A stretch of 64,000 bases of DNA from Streptococcus sp. HMSC072G04 (GTDB lineage Bacteria > Bacillota > Bacilli > Lactobacillales > Streptococcaceae), in contig NZ_KV812034.1 in NCBI RefSeq assembly GCF_001813295.1, positions 1 to 64,000 on the forward strand, in the 5' to 3' direction. Positions 1 through 8,061 of the stretch are shown here, piece by piece. Both the position numbers and the translations under genes were made by a program. A model generated the notes under the pieces. The model ran no database searches. It was not told where the DNA came from and worked only from the letters and a program-made list of their open reading frames with translations. Every line of letters begins with the position of its first letter. Positions within the stretch are counted from its first letter, which is position 1.

Positions 1-4
1 ACAA

Positions 5-25
5 ACCACCCGTTTGACGGGTGGT
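5..25. repeat. Perfect 8-bp hairpin at window start
   Basis: Two 8-base arms (5-12 and 18-25) around a 5-base loop form a GC-rich perfect hairpin. No T-run follows on the plus strand, so it is not a typical intrinsic terminator. It could be the end hairpin of a truncated insertion element of the IS200/IS605 kind, or a terminator of a gene to the left of the window; I cannot decide. Confidence 0.4.
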
Positions 26-92
26 CATGATTGCTTCAAGTAGCTAGTCATATTCTTCAAATGCTGGAACCTCTGGGTGATCCTTCTTGATT

Positions 93-752
93 GATTCGGT
101 GCTTCTAAACAAGAATCCTTGTGGGTGTCTCCTTGAAAGAAGTCGGTTTAATCGACTGTCAAGGCAGTTGATTTAGTTGGTCCAAATTATTCGGCAAGCC
201 ATAAATACTCAAATTTCTCCCAATAACATTGTCATCATAGATAGTTTCCTCTTATCACTTTGTCAACCAGTCCGTAACCATAGAGCACATGTTTTTAATG
301 AACTAGCCGACATTGGTTACAATCCGTCTAAGCACCTTTGGTTCTTTAGATTCAAAGTACATATGCTGGTCGTCACCCTATCAGGCTATATTCTGAATTA
401 TGTTGTAACGCCTGCCTCAGTACATGATATTAGGGCAGTTGATGACTTACTAGAAAATTGTTGTCAACCCTATGTTTTAGCTGATTTAGCTTATCTTAGC
501 TATGAACTCAGAGAACAGTTGAAACAGAAAGGTTACCATCTTTGGACGCCTTTACGTCAAAATATGGTAAGAGCTAAACAACATAATCATTGGAAACTAA
601 TGGCTATGAGACGGACTATTGAAACTCGATTTTCAGAACTTTGTGCTTTTTTTGATGTCGAACAAATACTAGCTAGAGGCTTAACAGGATTGCAGTTGAG
701 AATGAAGCAAATTGTACTGACTTATAATCTGAGATACTTTGAGATTAACTAG
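93..752 (+). pseudogene. IS982-family transposase remnant
   Basis: The open part (177-752, 191 residues) carries the IS982 DDE-transposase core: IDSF then a Cys-x-x-x-Arg stretch, ADIGYN, and a FKVHMLVT-like block, followed by the distal half with YNLRYFEI at the end. Family members are about 290 residues, so roughly 100 N-terminal residues are missing. In the same frame upstream the conserved SRFNR element can still be read (about 141-155), but an in-frame TAG at 174-176 separates it from the rest, and another stop lies at 78-80. The TTG at 177 is therefore not a true start. This is a dead, 5'-truncated copy; no terminal inverted repeats were recognised. Confidence 0.8.
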
Positions 753-1107
753 CACCACGAGTAAAAATCTATATCTTTCTACCAATAAGACCTTAAATGA
801 GTAGCAAAAAATGTACAATTGAACCACTACTTCTTCTGCACCTATTAGAGTAAAAATGTACAAATCAATTCCTTAAATCAGATGATGTTATGAACTAGAA
901 AATATACGAAATAACACTTCAAAATAATGTACAAAATAAAAATAAAGTACACTTTTTAAAGAATGTACTTTATGCTTCTAATTCAGTTGTATCAAAGATT
1001 TAGCTCTAGTTTAGTCAATTGTACATAAACTTTTAGTTTTTAGATCCCTTTTAACCACAATAAAATCAGCAAACCTCATGGATCTACTGATTATTTTCTT
1101 CTCTAAC
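753..1107. other. AT-rich intergenic region with one inverted repeat
   Basis: This 355-bp stretch holds no credible gene. Its only clear structure is a perfect 10-bp inverted repeat (942-951 and 964-973, arms ATAAAGTACA/TGTACTTTAT) with a 12-base spacer. It could be an AT-rich operator or a weak terminator. Several other TGTAC words occur nearby. The distal border of the decayed IS982 copy probably lies in here but could not be placed. Confidence 0.4.
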
Positions 1108-2091
1108 TTATTTTTCTACATATCGAAATGGAATCTTGCTACCACAGAGCCAATTATAGACTCGATCATTGACTTGAACATTCATAGCTTCATGGGCATA
1201 TTCTGGCATGATTAAATGCTCTTTTGGACATTCTAATCGATTATAAATGGCAAACTGTGTCACAGGATAACAGACATCATCATCTAACCCGGTAATCATG
1301 TGAACCTGTCCTTTGATGCGATGGGCAAAATTTTTCACATCTATATAGGATAAAGTCCGCATCAAACGATCTTCTGTTTCATGAAATGGATCATGGAACT
1401 TGAAATAACGGAAAAGCTCGTCATAGGCCTCGCTGGTGTTCCCAATCTCTAATACACGTCTGAAATCCGATAAGAATGGATAAATGGCTACCGTTCGTTG
1501 GATTCGGGGATTCAATCCAGCAGCAACTAAAGCCAAGGCACCACCTTGTGAGGCTCCATAGCTGGCAAGTTTGCTGTCGTCAACTTGAGGAAGGCTGGCT
1601 ACAATTTCAATTAACTGGTAAAGATCTAAGTAGACATCCTTATAAAAGAGCTGATCCGGACCTTCCACGGCTCCGCGTATAATCTGTCCTTTTACCGTAT
1701 TTCCAAGTGGTGAACGATCTCCGTCTGTTGAATAGCCTGACTGCCCTCTTACGTCCATAGACACAACACCATAGCCAGCTACTGTATAAGCCAGCATGTC
1801 GGACCAATCCCAACAACGGCCCATATAGCCATGAAAATGGAAAATAACGGGAACTTTTTGATCCGTTTTTGGAAGGATCATTCTTGAATAAACAAGCCCA
1901 TCTCGTGTTCCTTTAAAGGTTAATTCATAACAAGCAACATTTGGAATGCTGAAATCTCGTTCTTCAAGCTTGTATTCAGGCAGTTCAGTCATCTTTGCTA
2001 GGGCTTGATCCCAAAAAGCATCAAAATCTGCTGGAACCTCATCTCGTCCCTTATAAACTTTCATTGTCTCTAGTAATTTAGGATCTTTCAT
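1108..2091 (-). CDS. Acetyl xylan esterase / cephalosporin-C deacetylase family (CE7)
   Basis: Predicted cytoplasmic alpha/beta-hydrolase of carbohydrate esterase family 7 that removes acetyl groups from acetylated sugars or oligosaccharides. The 327-residue length is typical. Visible motifs are HFHGYMG (oxyanion side), the RGQ element near residue 115, the nucleophile elbow GASQGG (Ser181), Asp270 in GLDDDVCYP and His300 in the YAHE segment, so the Ser-Asp-His triad is complete. No signal peptide is present. A strong ribosome site (AAGGAGG) precedes the ATG. The gene is alone, with its own promoter and a cre-like operator directly in the early transcribed region, which fits use of alternative sugars under catabolite control. 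The natural substrate is not deducible. Confidence 0.9.
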   Translation of the reverse strand: MKDPKLLETMKVYKGRDEVPADFDAFWDQALAKMTELPEYKLEERDFSIPNVACYELTFKGTRDGLVYSRMILPKTDQKVPVIFHFHGYMGRCWDWSDMLAYTVAGYGVVSMDVRGQSGYSTDGDRSPLGNTVKGQIIRGAVEGPDQLFYKDVYLDLYQLIEIVASLPQVDDSKLASYGASQGGALALVAAGLNPRIQRTVAIYPFLSDFRRVLEIGNTSEAYDELFRYFKFHDPFHETEDRLMRTLSYIDVKNFAHRIKGQVHMITGLDDDVCYPVTQFAIYNRLECPKEHLIMPEYAHEAMNVQVNDRVYNWLCGSKIPFRYVEK

Positions 2092-2110
2092 AAAATCCTC
2101 CTTAGGTATG

Positions 2111-2124
2111 TGTAATCGCTACCA
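2111..2124 (-). promoter_or_regulatory. cre-like catabolite operator upstream of esterase
   Basis: TGTAATCGCTACCA matches the CcpA consensus TGWAANCGNTNWCA at 13 of 14 positions. It lies just downstream of the predicted -10, between promoter and start codon, where CcpA binding would block transcription. Functional role is inferred. Confidence 0.55.
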
Positions 2125-2126
2125 AA

Positions 2127-2155
2127 AATGTACCATATTTACTTAAGGATTGCAA
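2127..2155 (-). promoter_or_regulatory. Predicted promoter of the CE7 esterase
   Basis: On the minus strand TTGCAA (2150-2155) is separated by 17 bp from TACATT (2127-2132). The -10 matches four of six consensus bases. Confidence 0.45.
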
Positions 2156-2161
2156 GAGACA

Positions 2162-2194
2162 AACAAAAATTACATAACCGAAATTATGTAATTT
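2162..2194 (-). terminator. Hairpin terminator after the DUF915 hydrolase
   Basis: A perfect 11-bp stem (2167-2177 with 2184-2194, 6-base loop) follows the hydrolase stop at once; on the minus strand it runs into a T-rich tract. The stem is AT-rich, so strength is uncertain. Confidence 0.5.
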
Positions 2195-2196
2195 CA

Positions 2197-2964
2197 CTAT
2201 AGATTCAAAAATAGACTTAATTGTTTCACTAGATCTGGATTAGTGGGTAAAGTTGAATGATGAGCCTTGCTACCGTTTAAATTCACTTCTGTATAGGTTT
2301 GATTGTCAAAAATAGATTGTGCTGCTTGGGCACTAGAGAGGGGGACGATGCCATCTGATTTCCCAGCAAAGCTACCGACAAAGTTAAGTACCTCTACTTC
2401 TTTTCCCAGGCGATGCTTCCATTTTTGAAAATCATCATACATCTCTTGGTTGAATTGGTAAGGACTACCAATAATAGCGAGCTTCCTTACGGTCAGTTTT
2501 TTCTTTTCTAAAAAGCCACTTTCCAGTAAACCAGTCAAAACCAGTCCACCATTAGAATGCCCGACTGCCTTGAACTCTGTAAAATGATAGTGATCAAGAA
2601 GGTAGGTTAGAGCTATCTTAAGGGATTCGATTTGCTGCTTGATATTGCTGTAGCCGTCTCGATTGTTCTCGAAGCCAATCACAATTATTGGATTCGGCTC
2701 TTTCGTATTCAGTCTTCCCTCCATCTCTATAGAATCATCTTTGTTGACTTTTATTTTTAAGAGACTCTGTTTTTTTCTAGAAAAGCGATGGAGCATGCGG
2801 ATGGTTCCGTTGAATCGCTGTATACTGGCTGAACTCCCAGGGACAAAGATGATTGGTCTGATCGGAGGTTTCTTCGACCCTTTTGGAAATTCAAAGGGCT
2901 TTCTGTGGGAAGAAAACAATCTTGTAAAGAAACGAATGACTTGTTGAAATAGTTTTTTTAACAT
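2197..2964 (-). CDS. Alpha/beta hydrolase, DUF915 family
   Basis: 255-residue hydrolase of the DUF915 group, often annotated as a cell-surface hydrolase in streptococci and lactobacilli. Features: IIFVPGSSAS near residue 38 (oxyanion strand), nucleophile elbow GHSNGG (Ser137), an Asp in KSDGIVP and a His in the KAHHST segment near the C-terminus, giving a plausible catalytic triad. The N-terminus (about 20 residues) is basic and hydrophobic but too short and charged to be a convincing signal peptide, so it may be a peripheral membrane anchor. It lies downstream of ffh in the same direction with only about 65 bp between. Substrate unknown; an esterase or lipase activity is the family guess. 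Confidence 0.8.
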   Translation of the reverse strand: MLKKLFQQVIRFFTRLFSSHRKPFEFPKGSKKPPIRPIIFVPGSSASIQRFNGTIRMLHRFSRKKQSLLKIKVNKDDSIEMEGRLNTKEPNPIIVIGFENNRDGYSNIKQQIESLKIALTYLLDHYHFTEFKAVGHSNGGLVLTGLLESGFLEKKKLTVRKLAIIGSPYQFNQEMYDDFQKWKHRLGKEVEVLNFVGSFAGKSDGIVPLSSAQAAQSIFDNQTYTEVNLNGSKAHHSTLPTNPDLVKQLSLFLNL

Positions 2965-3029
2965 CTTTCCTCTAGTAGTAGTTTCTAAAAGAACCCAGAA
3001 CAGTGTGTTCCAGGCCCTCTTAGAAACGA

Positions 3030-4601
3030 TTATTTCCGTTTTTTCTTATTTTTGCGCATTTGTTTGGCCATTTTGTTCATCGCCCGTTTCATCATAAATT
3101 CACCGGCTTTTCCTTTGAGACCGCCACCAAACATTTGGCTCATATCAGGCATTCCAGCGCCTCCGCCAAGAGCTGACAAGTCAGGCATGCCACCTTGTCC
3201 CATCATGCCTTCGAGGGCAGACATATCAGGCATTCCACCAGGCATATTCTTCGGCATGTTGTTTGGATTGAGCCCCATTTGTTTCATCATCTTGTTCATA
3301 TCGCCAGAGAGGACGCCTTGCATCATCTGCTTGGCTTGGTTAAAGTCCTTGATGAATTTATTGACTTCGACAAAGCTATTTCCTGATCCAGCAGCAATCC
3401 GACGACGACGGCTTGGATTCAATAGATCTGGATTTTCCCGTTCAGCTGGTGTCATGGATGATACGATCGCACGTTTGCGAGCAATTTCTCGTTCATCGAC
3501 CTTGAGGTTCTTCATGGCAGGGTTATTGGCCATCCCTGGAAGCATCTTGAGCAAATCTTCCATTGGTCCCATGTTTTGAACTTGGTCTAACTGATCAATG
3601 AAATCGTTGAAGTCGAAGGTATTTTCCCGCATCTTCTCAGCGAGTTCAAGGGAACGTTTCTCATCGTATTCTTGAGAAGCCTTTTCGATCAGTGTCAGCA
3701 TATCCCCCATACCGAGGATTCGACCAGACATACGGTCTGGGTGGAAGGTTTCGATATCGGTGATTTTTTCACCAGTACCAGTGAACTTGATTGGTTTTCC
3801 AGTAATCTGACGGACAGAAAGGGCTGCACCACCACGGGTATCCCCATCGATCTTGGTCAAGATGACCCCAGTTACTTCGAGCTGTTCATTGAACTCACGC
3901 GCCACATTGGCTGCTTCTTGACCAATCATGGCATCGACAACCAAGAGGATTTCGTTTGGCTCGGCAAGGGCTTTGACGTCGCGCAACTCGCCCATGAGTT
4001 TTTCGTCGATTTGCAGACGACCAGCCGTATCGATCAAGACATAGTCATTGTGATTGGCTCTTGCCTGCTCCAAACCTTGGCGAACGATCTCTACTGCAGA
4101 GACTTCTGTACCAAGTGAGAAGACAGGGACATTGATCTGTTGACCAAGGGTCTTCAACTGGTCAATGGCTGCTGGACGATAGATATCGGCCGCAATCATC
4201 AAAGGACGCGCTTTTTCTTCCTTGACTAATTTGTTAGCTAATTTCCCAGCAAAAGTTGTTTTACCAGCCCCTTGAAGACCGACCATCATGATAATGGTTG
4301 GAATCTTTGGAGATTTGATAATTTCTGCTGTTTCTGAACCCAAAATCGCTGTCAATTCTTCATCGACAATCTTCACGATTTGTTGGGCAGGGTTCAAGGT
4401 TTCGATGACTTCATGACCTACAGCTCGCTCGCGGACCCGTTTGATGAAGTCTTTTACAACAGGAAGGGCAACGTCGGCCTCTAAGAGGGCTAGACGAATC
4501 TCTTTGGTCGCTTCTTGGACATCTGCTTCAGAGATTTTCCCTTTCTTACGAAGATTTTTAAAGACGTTTTGTAAACGTTCGGTTAAACTTTCAAATGCCA
4601 T
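3030..4601 (-). CDS. ffh: Signal recognition particle protein Ffh (SRP54)
   Basis: GTPase that binds signal sequences of nascent membrane proteins and, with scRNA and FtsY, docks ribosomes at the translocon. The 523 residues show the N domain, then the G domain with G1 GLQGAGKTT (108-116), G3 DTAGR, G4 TKID and the SRP-specific DGDTRGGAA loop, and a C-terminal M domain very rich in Met and Gly (repeated GGMPDM-type segments) ending in a basic Lys/Arg tail. A good ribosome site (AGGAG) precedes the ATG. It lies 31 bp behind ylxM, the usual Firmicute arrangement, and shares its promoter. Confidence 0.98.
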   Translation of the reverse strand: MAFESLTERLQNVFKNLRKKGKISEADVQEATKEIRLALLEADVALPVVKDFIKRVRERAVGHEVIETLNPAQQIVKIVDEELTAILGSETAEIIKSPKIPTIIMMVGLQGAGKTTFAGKLANKLVKEEKARPLMIAADIYRPAAIDQLKTLGQQINVPVFSLGTEVSAVEIVRQGLEQARANHNDYVLIDTAGRLQIDEKLMGELRDVKALAEPNEILLVVDAMIGQEAANVAREFNEQLEVTGVILTKIDGDTRGGAALSVRQITGKPIKFTGTGEKITDIETFHPDRMSGRILGMGDMLTLIEKASQEYDEKRSLELAEKMRENTFDFNDFIDQLDQVQNMGPMEDLLKMLPGMANNPAMKNLKVDEREIARKRAIVSSMTPAERENPDLLNPSRRRRIAAGSGNSFVEVNKFIKDFNQAKQMMQGVLSGDMNKMMKQMGLNPNNMPKNMPGGMPDMSALEGMMGQGGMPDLSALGGGAGMPDMSQMFGGGLKGKAGEFMMKRAMNKMAKQMRKNKKKRK

Positions 4602-4632
4602 ACTCTTTCTCCTAGTTAAGTCTTATATTTAT

Positions 4633-4965
4633 TTAGTCTCGATTATCGATACTGGAAAGCACAGAAATTTGTTCCTGTAAAAAAGGATCTTCAGGGTATT
4701 TTTCAGAAATCTGATCCAAAATTTGACTACGAACAATGTAATCGGAATACATATGGAGTTTCATTTCGTAGTCTTCCAAAATCTTTTCTGTACGTTTAAT
4801 ATTGTCATAGACCGCCTGACGGCTCACTCCAAACTCTTCCGCGATCTCAGCCAAGCTGTAGTCATCTGCGTAATAGAGCTCGATGTAGTTCATCTGCTTG
4901 TCCGTCAAGAGCGCTGCATAAAACTCAAAGAGCGCATTCATTCGGTTGGTTTTCTCAATTTCCAT
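4633..4965 (-). CDS. ylxM: YlxM, SRP-associated helix-turn-helix protein
   Basis: Small (110-residue) helix-turn-helix protein always found before ffh. The HTH is read in [20 protein letters not shown], resembling sigma-factor region 4; the family is thought to modulate the SRP cycle. A start nine bases upstream (4974) is possible by frame, but it falls inside the -10 hexamer; the start at 4965 (MEIEKTNRM) is the one conserved in streptococci and lies about 8 nt from the -10, so the mRNA may be leaderless. No separate Shine-Dalgarno at useful spacing is seen (AAAGG sits only one base away). Confidence 0.93.
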   Translation of the reverse strand: MEIEKTNRMNALFEFYAALLTDKQMNYIELYYADDYSLAEIAEEFGVSRQAVYDNIKRTEKILEDYEMKLHMYSDYIVRSQILDQISEKYPEDPFLQEQISVLSSIDNRD

Positions 4966-4972
4966 ACCTTTC

Positions 4973-4981
4973 ATTATATCA
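4973..4981 (-). promoter_or_regulatory. Extended -10 promoter of ylxM-ffh
   Basis: Minus-strand TGATATAAT is a perfect extended -10 (TG-N-TATAAT). No good -35 is present, as is common with extended -10 promoters. Transcription should begin around 4965-4967, at the ylxM ATG. It abuts the terminator of the upstream operon. Confidence 0.6.
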
Positions 4982-5006
4982 AAAAAGCCCGCTAAAGACT
5001 AGCGGG
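4981..5006 (-). terminator. Terminator of the KAS III operon
   Basis: Stem CCCGCTA/TAGCGGG (4988-4994 with 5000-5006), 5-base loop, followed on the minus strand by six Ts. It ends the five-gene operon 5046-10287. Confidence 0.85.
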
Positions 5007-5045
5007 ACTTGATGCTTTTTGAGCTTGAAATAAGAGGATCTATCA

Positions 5046-5990
5046 TTAGAGTTTCAGTGCCAACATATTAACCGTCATCCCTGCTGCAGTTCCCATCAAA
5101 AAGATGGTATCTCCTTCCTTCACATAGCCATGATCCAATGCATAGGCTAGGCCGAAAGGCACGGCTACCGAAACCATATTCCCATAATCACTGACAATAT
5201 TAAGGTACTTGTCTTTTCCAACTCCTAATTTGTCCATGACGAGTGGCAAGGCACGGCTTGCTTGGTGAGGAATAATATAGTCTACAACATCTTTAGAAAT
5301 GCCTGATTTCTCTTGGAATTCTTGGAACATTTCTGGAATAACACGGGCAGAAAGCAAAAGGATTTTCTTCCCTTTCATATCAAACATGAAATCCGTCTTG
5401 GTTGCTTCAGAGTACAATTTCGGATGATAAGCTGTCAAACCACCACGAATTTCGGTATCGTGGGCTCTCTCAGACCAGGTACGTTGCATACTGGCAATGA
5501 TTCCTTTATCTTCCTTTGTTGCTTCAAAAATAAAGGCTGTAGCTCCATCACTAAACAATTCAAAGCTTTCTTTTTGTTTGGGATTAAGCCCTAGGCTTCC
5601 TACTTCACTGGATACAATCAGAACCCGTTGGTATTCACCACCTTCAATCAGATAAGAAACGGTGCTTAAAGCTGATATAAAACTGGTACAAGTGGTATTG
5701 ATATCCATAGCAGGAATCGTCAGTCCCTTGGCCACGCGCTCATGGATAAGAGCAGCTGTACAAGGAATGGGCTGAACACCAACCGCACTAGCCGAAATCA
5801 GGCAGTCGATGTCTGCCATTTCAAGCCCTGCATGGTTTAAAGCCGCTTCAATCGCACGCGTTGCAAGATCAATCTGTGTTTCTTCTCCTTCTTTCACGCG
5901 ATAGCGAGTCTGGTCTTTGAAAGTAACTGTATGAGCTGGAAGCGCAGTTCCATAGCCTTTAATTTGCAAATGTCTTTTTACAGTAGTCAT
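5046..5990 (-). CDS. 3-oxoacyl-ACP synthase III family protein (FabH-like KAS III)
   Basis: Thiolase-fold condensing enzyme of 314 residues. The complete KAS III triad is visible: Cys101 in TTCTSF, His242 in PHQASR and Asn271 in DYGNMVS. These enzymes join an acyl-CoA or acyl-ACP to a malonyl or second acyl unit. The housekeeping fabH of streptococci lies in the fab cluster, so this last gene of a five-gene operon is a specialised paralogue, likely for a secondary lipid product. It starts 12 bp after the adenylate-forming gene, with AGGAG upstream. OleA-like head-to-head condensation is an alternative that the sequence alone cannot decide. Confidence 0.85.
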   Translation of the reverse strand: MTTVKRHLQIKGYGTALPAHTVTFKDQTRYRVKEGEETQIDLATRAIEAALNHAGLEMADIDCLISASAVGVQPIPCTAALIHERVAKGLTIPAMDINTTCTSFISALSTVSYLIEGGEYQRVLIVSSEVGSLGLNPKQKESFELFSDGATAFIFEATKEDKGIIASMQRTWSERAHDTEIRGGLTAYHPKLYSEATKTDFMFDMKGKKILLLSARVIPEMFQEFQEKSGISKDVVDYIIPHQASRALPLVMDKLGVGKDKYLNIVSDYGNMVSVAVPFGLAYALDHGYVKEGDTIFLMGTAAGMTVNMLALKL

Positions 5991-6002
5991 AGGATTCTCC
6001 TT

Positions 6003-7268
6003 TTATTGAAGTCGTTGAACACGTTTTAATTTACGTGTTGGGTCCCATTGGTAATCAATAAATTGAATACTTGGGAGAATGAATTGTTTTTGCTGAGCTA
6101 AGAGTTCAAATTGAGCAAAGATCGCTTGCTCCATAGACTCTGTCCGGTGACTCAAGGCAATGGTAATGGATCCATCTGCCAACTGAGTTACTTGATAGTC
6201 CTGAATATTTTCGACAAAGAGAATGCACCGCCGAATAAAATCCGGATAGATCATCTGGCTACTACCATCTTCTTTTTTGAAATAGAAGATATCATCTGAT
6301 CGTCCTTCGATCTTTGCGATTCGAGTAAAGACGGAAGCACAAGGGCAAGGAGACTTTTCTTCCACCAAAATATCATTGAGTCGGTAGCGATAGATGGGTT
6401 GACTGGTCCGTTTGAAATCCGTAATAATCGGATAAAAGCGGCTATCATCAAGATACTCTTTTTCGACATACAAAATATCTTCGTTAAGATGTAGATTGCC
6501 TTCTGAACAGGTACAAGCTAAAAATCCCTCTGTCGCTTGGTAGATCTGATCAACCTTGTCTAGTTGAAAGGCTTTGGCGATGGTCTGAGCATCTCGATCT
6601 TCTAGAATCTCTGCGACAGAAACAACCTTGACAGGTTGGATCGCAAGTTGCTGATTGCTGACATAGTTGGCTAACTCAATCAAGGTAGAAGCAGGTGCGA
6701 CCACAATGGTTGGTTGATAGTCTATGAGACGCTCTAAATGCTCCTTGCTTTCCTTGAAAATATCAAAATATTCCAAGCGAATAAGGCCTGAATTAATGGT
6801 TTGATAGAGTTCATTATCTGCTCGTAAGAAAAAGGCAATACGATGACCAACCAGGTTTCCTTTTGGCAACATCTTGGCTAAGATTGCTGCAGCCCACATA
6901 CTTCTTTCTTTTTCTGTGGTGACAAAAACTCCTCGGTGGCCGGAAGTCCCAGAAGACAAGCCTACTGCTACTTCTCCATTCATCTCGGTAAAATCTCGCG
7001 TTTGTTCTCCACGAATCGCCATCTCTAAAGCCTGATCTCGATCCACTCCCAGAGTATTGAGTTCATTGAAATGCGTCATCATGAAATGCTTATCCATGGT
7101 CCCAAAGGATTCAGGAGAATGAGTCTGGAAATAGGGAGACTGAGAAGTGACAAAAGTATGGTAGCGTGCCAATTGCTTATCTTGGTATCGGTTCAAGGCC
7201 TCTTTTGAACGGAATCGATGGCACCATCTGGTTTCAATAAAGGTTTTCAGAAAGACTGTTTTTTTCAT
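6003..7268 (-). CDS. PaaK/CoF-synthetase-like adenylate-forming enzyme
   Basis: 421-residue member of the ANL superfamily, of the group annotated as F390 synthetase-related. The phosphate-binding loop reads SSGTSG (105-110), followed by the usual ALQKK-like RGV segment. Residues around YQATEG and a later YRYRLND match the A5 and A7 regions, and a C-terminal subdomain ends in KRVQRL. It should activate a carboxylic acid as acyl-AMP and pass it to CoA, ACP or another acceptor; streptococci have no F420, so the F390 name is only historical. The start overlaps the metallo-hydrolase by 35 bp with AAAGGA as ribosome site, showing translational coupling within the operon. Confidence 0.8.
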   Translation of the reverse strand: MKKTVFLKTFIETRWCHRFRSKEALNRYQDKQLARYHTFVTSQSPYFQTHSPESFGTMDKHFMMTHFNELNTLGVDRDQALEMAIRGEQTRDFTEMNGEVAVGLSSGTSGHRGVFVTTEKERSMWAAAILAKMLPKGNLVGHRIAFFLRADNELYQTINSGLIRLEYFDIFKESKEHLERLIDYQPTIVVAPASTLIELANYVSNQQLAIQPVKVVSVAEILEDRDAQTIAKAFQLDKVDQIYQATEGFLACTCSEGNLHLNEDILYVEKEYLDDSRFYPIITDFKRTSQPIYRYRLNDILVEEKSPCPCASVFTRIAKIEGRSDDIFYFKKEDGSSQMIYPDFIRRCILFVENIQDYQVTQLADGSITIALSHRTESMEQAIFAQFELLAQQKQFILPSIQFIDYQWDPTRKLKRVQRLQ

Positions 7269-8061
7269 TTAAAATCCTTTCAATCCGATCTTGCAGGTCG
7301 TGGCTGACCACAACTTGAATGCCATCTTGCAAGAGTGTTTCCAGCAAATCAGCTCCTTTTAAATAAGCCTTCTTATCATCCTGAACCAAGGAAGGAATGA
7401 GACGCATTTGCCGTGTGAAAGGCAAGAGGTCTACTCCCCAAGAAAGATCTGCTCCAATAAAGAGCTTGAGCTCATCCAGATAAAGACAGCCTTGCCCTCT
7501 AGCATGGCCATCGATAGACGATACGAGAATGCTCCCATCACCAAAAAGATCCGCAGTCGGGCGATAGGGGAAAGCAGGATGCCTTTGATCTGCTTTGAGA
7601 CAAGTCACCCGATCTTTGAAATCAGCTGGAAGAAACTCTTTAAAAATCAGATCTTTAAATTTCGGTTTTTGGTACACCTCATAGACTTCCTGGGTAACAA
7701 AGAAATGTGCATTTGGAAAAAGTGCTGCTCCGCCAAGATGATCCGGGTGCAGATGCGAAAGAATCACATAAGTAATTTTTTCCGGATCAATTCCCCTCTC
7801 TTGCAATAAATAATTGATCTGGTCTTCTTTTTTCATCTGCATTGGGGTGGCTAGACGGTACCAGAAATACCGAGCTTTTTTCTTAATCTCGTAGTGATAG
7901 CCGGTATCGTACAAAATATAGCCTTTTTCACGATGGTGAATCAAAAAGACACCTGCTGGAAATTGCATTTTTTCATTCGGAATCCCTTTAAATAAGAGAC
8001 CAGAATGACTGCTGCAATAGCCTGCTGGAAAATAATCAATGTGCTTGATCATGTTGGACAT
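7234..8061 (-). CDS. MBL-fold metallo-hydrolase (lactonase-like)
   Basis: 275-residue metallo-beta-lactamase-fold enzyme. The two-metal motif SHLHPDHLGG is at about 102-111, and later ligands are GHARGQG (His) and SHD near the end. This pattern resembles N-acyl homoserine lactonases and related thioesterases or lactonases. I chose the ATG at 8061 because AAGGGA lies about ten bases upstream; a start at 8082 is open but has no ribosome site. It overlaps the SDR gene by 26 bp and the adenylate-forming gene by 35 bp. In this operon it may hydrolyse a lactone or thioester intermediate, or act as an editing enzyme; that is inference. Confidence 0.85.
   Translation of the reverse strand: MSNMIKHIDYFPAGYCSSHSGLLFKGIPNEKMQFPAGVFLIHHREKGYILYDTGYHYEIKKKARYFWYRLATPMQMKKEDQINYLLQERGIDPEKITYVILSHLHPDHLGGAALFPNAHFFVTQEVYEVYQKPKFKDLIFKEFLPADFKDRVTCLKADQRHPAFPYRPTADLFGDGSILVSSIDGHARGQGCLYLDELKLFIGADLSWGVDLLPFTRQMRLIPSLVQDDKKAYLKGADLLETLLQDGIQVVVSHDLQDRIERILNEKNSLSENLY

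Noticed and set aside
2981-3027. Inverted repeat GTTTCTAA/TTAGAAAC behind ffh as terminator
   Set aside because: Arms are 8 bp around a 31-base loop and no T-run follows, so termination is not supported.
3052-3579. 175-codon plus-strand frame opposite ffh
   Set aside because: Antisense shadow of the Met/Gly-rich M domain of ffh; low complexity, no promoter or ribosome site.
4966-4974. Upstream ATG for ylxM at 4974
   Set aside because: It lies inside the -10 hexamer, so it would not be transcribed; the ATG at 4965 is the conserved one.
5046-5990. Housekeeping fabH
   Set aside because: The gene is outside any fab cluster and is embedded in a biosynthetic operon; a specialised KAS III is more likely.
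6003-7268. Coenzyme F390 synthetase as literal function
   Set aside because: Streptococci do not make F420; the name reflects only family membership in PaaK-like enzymes.
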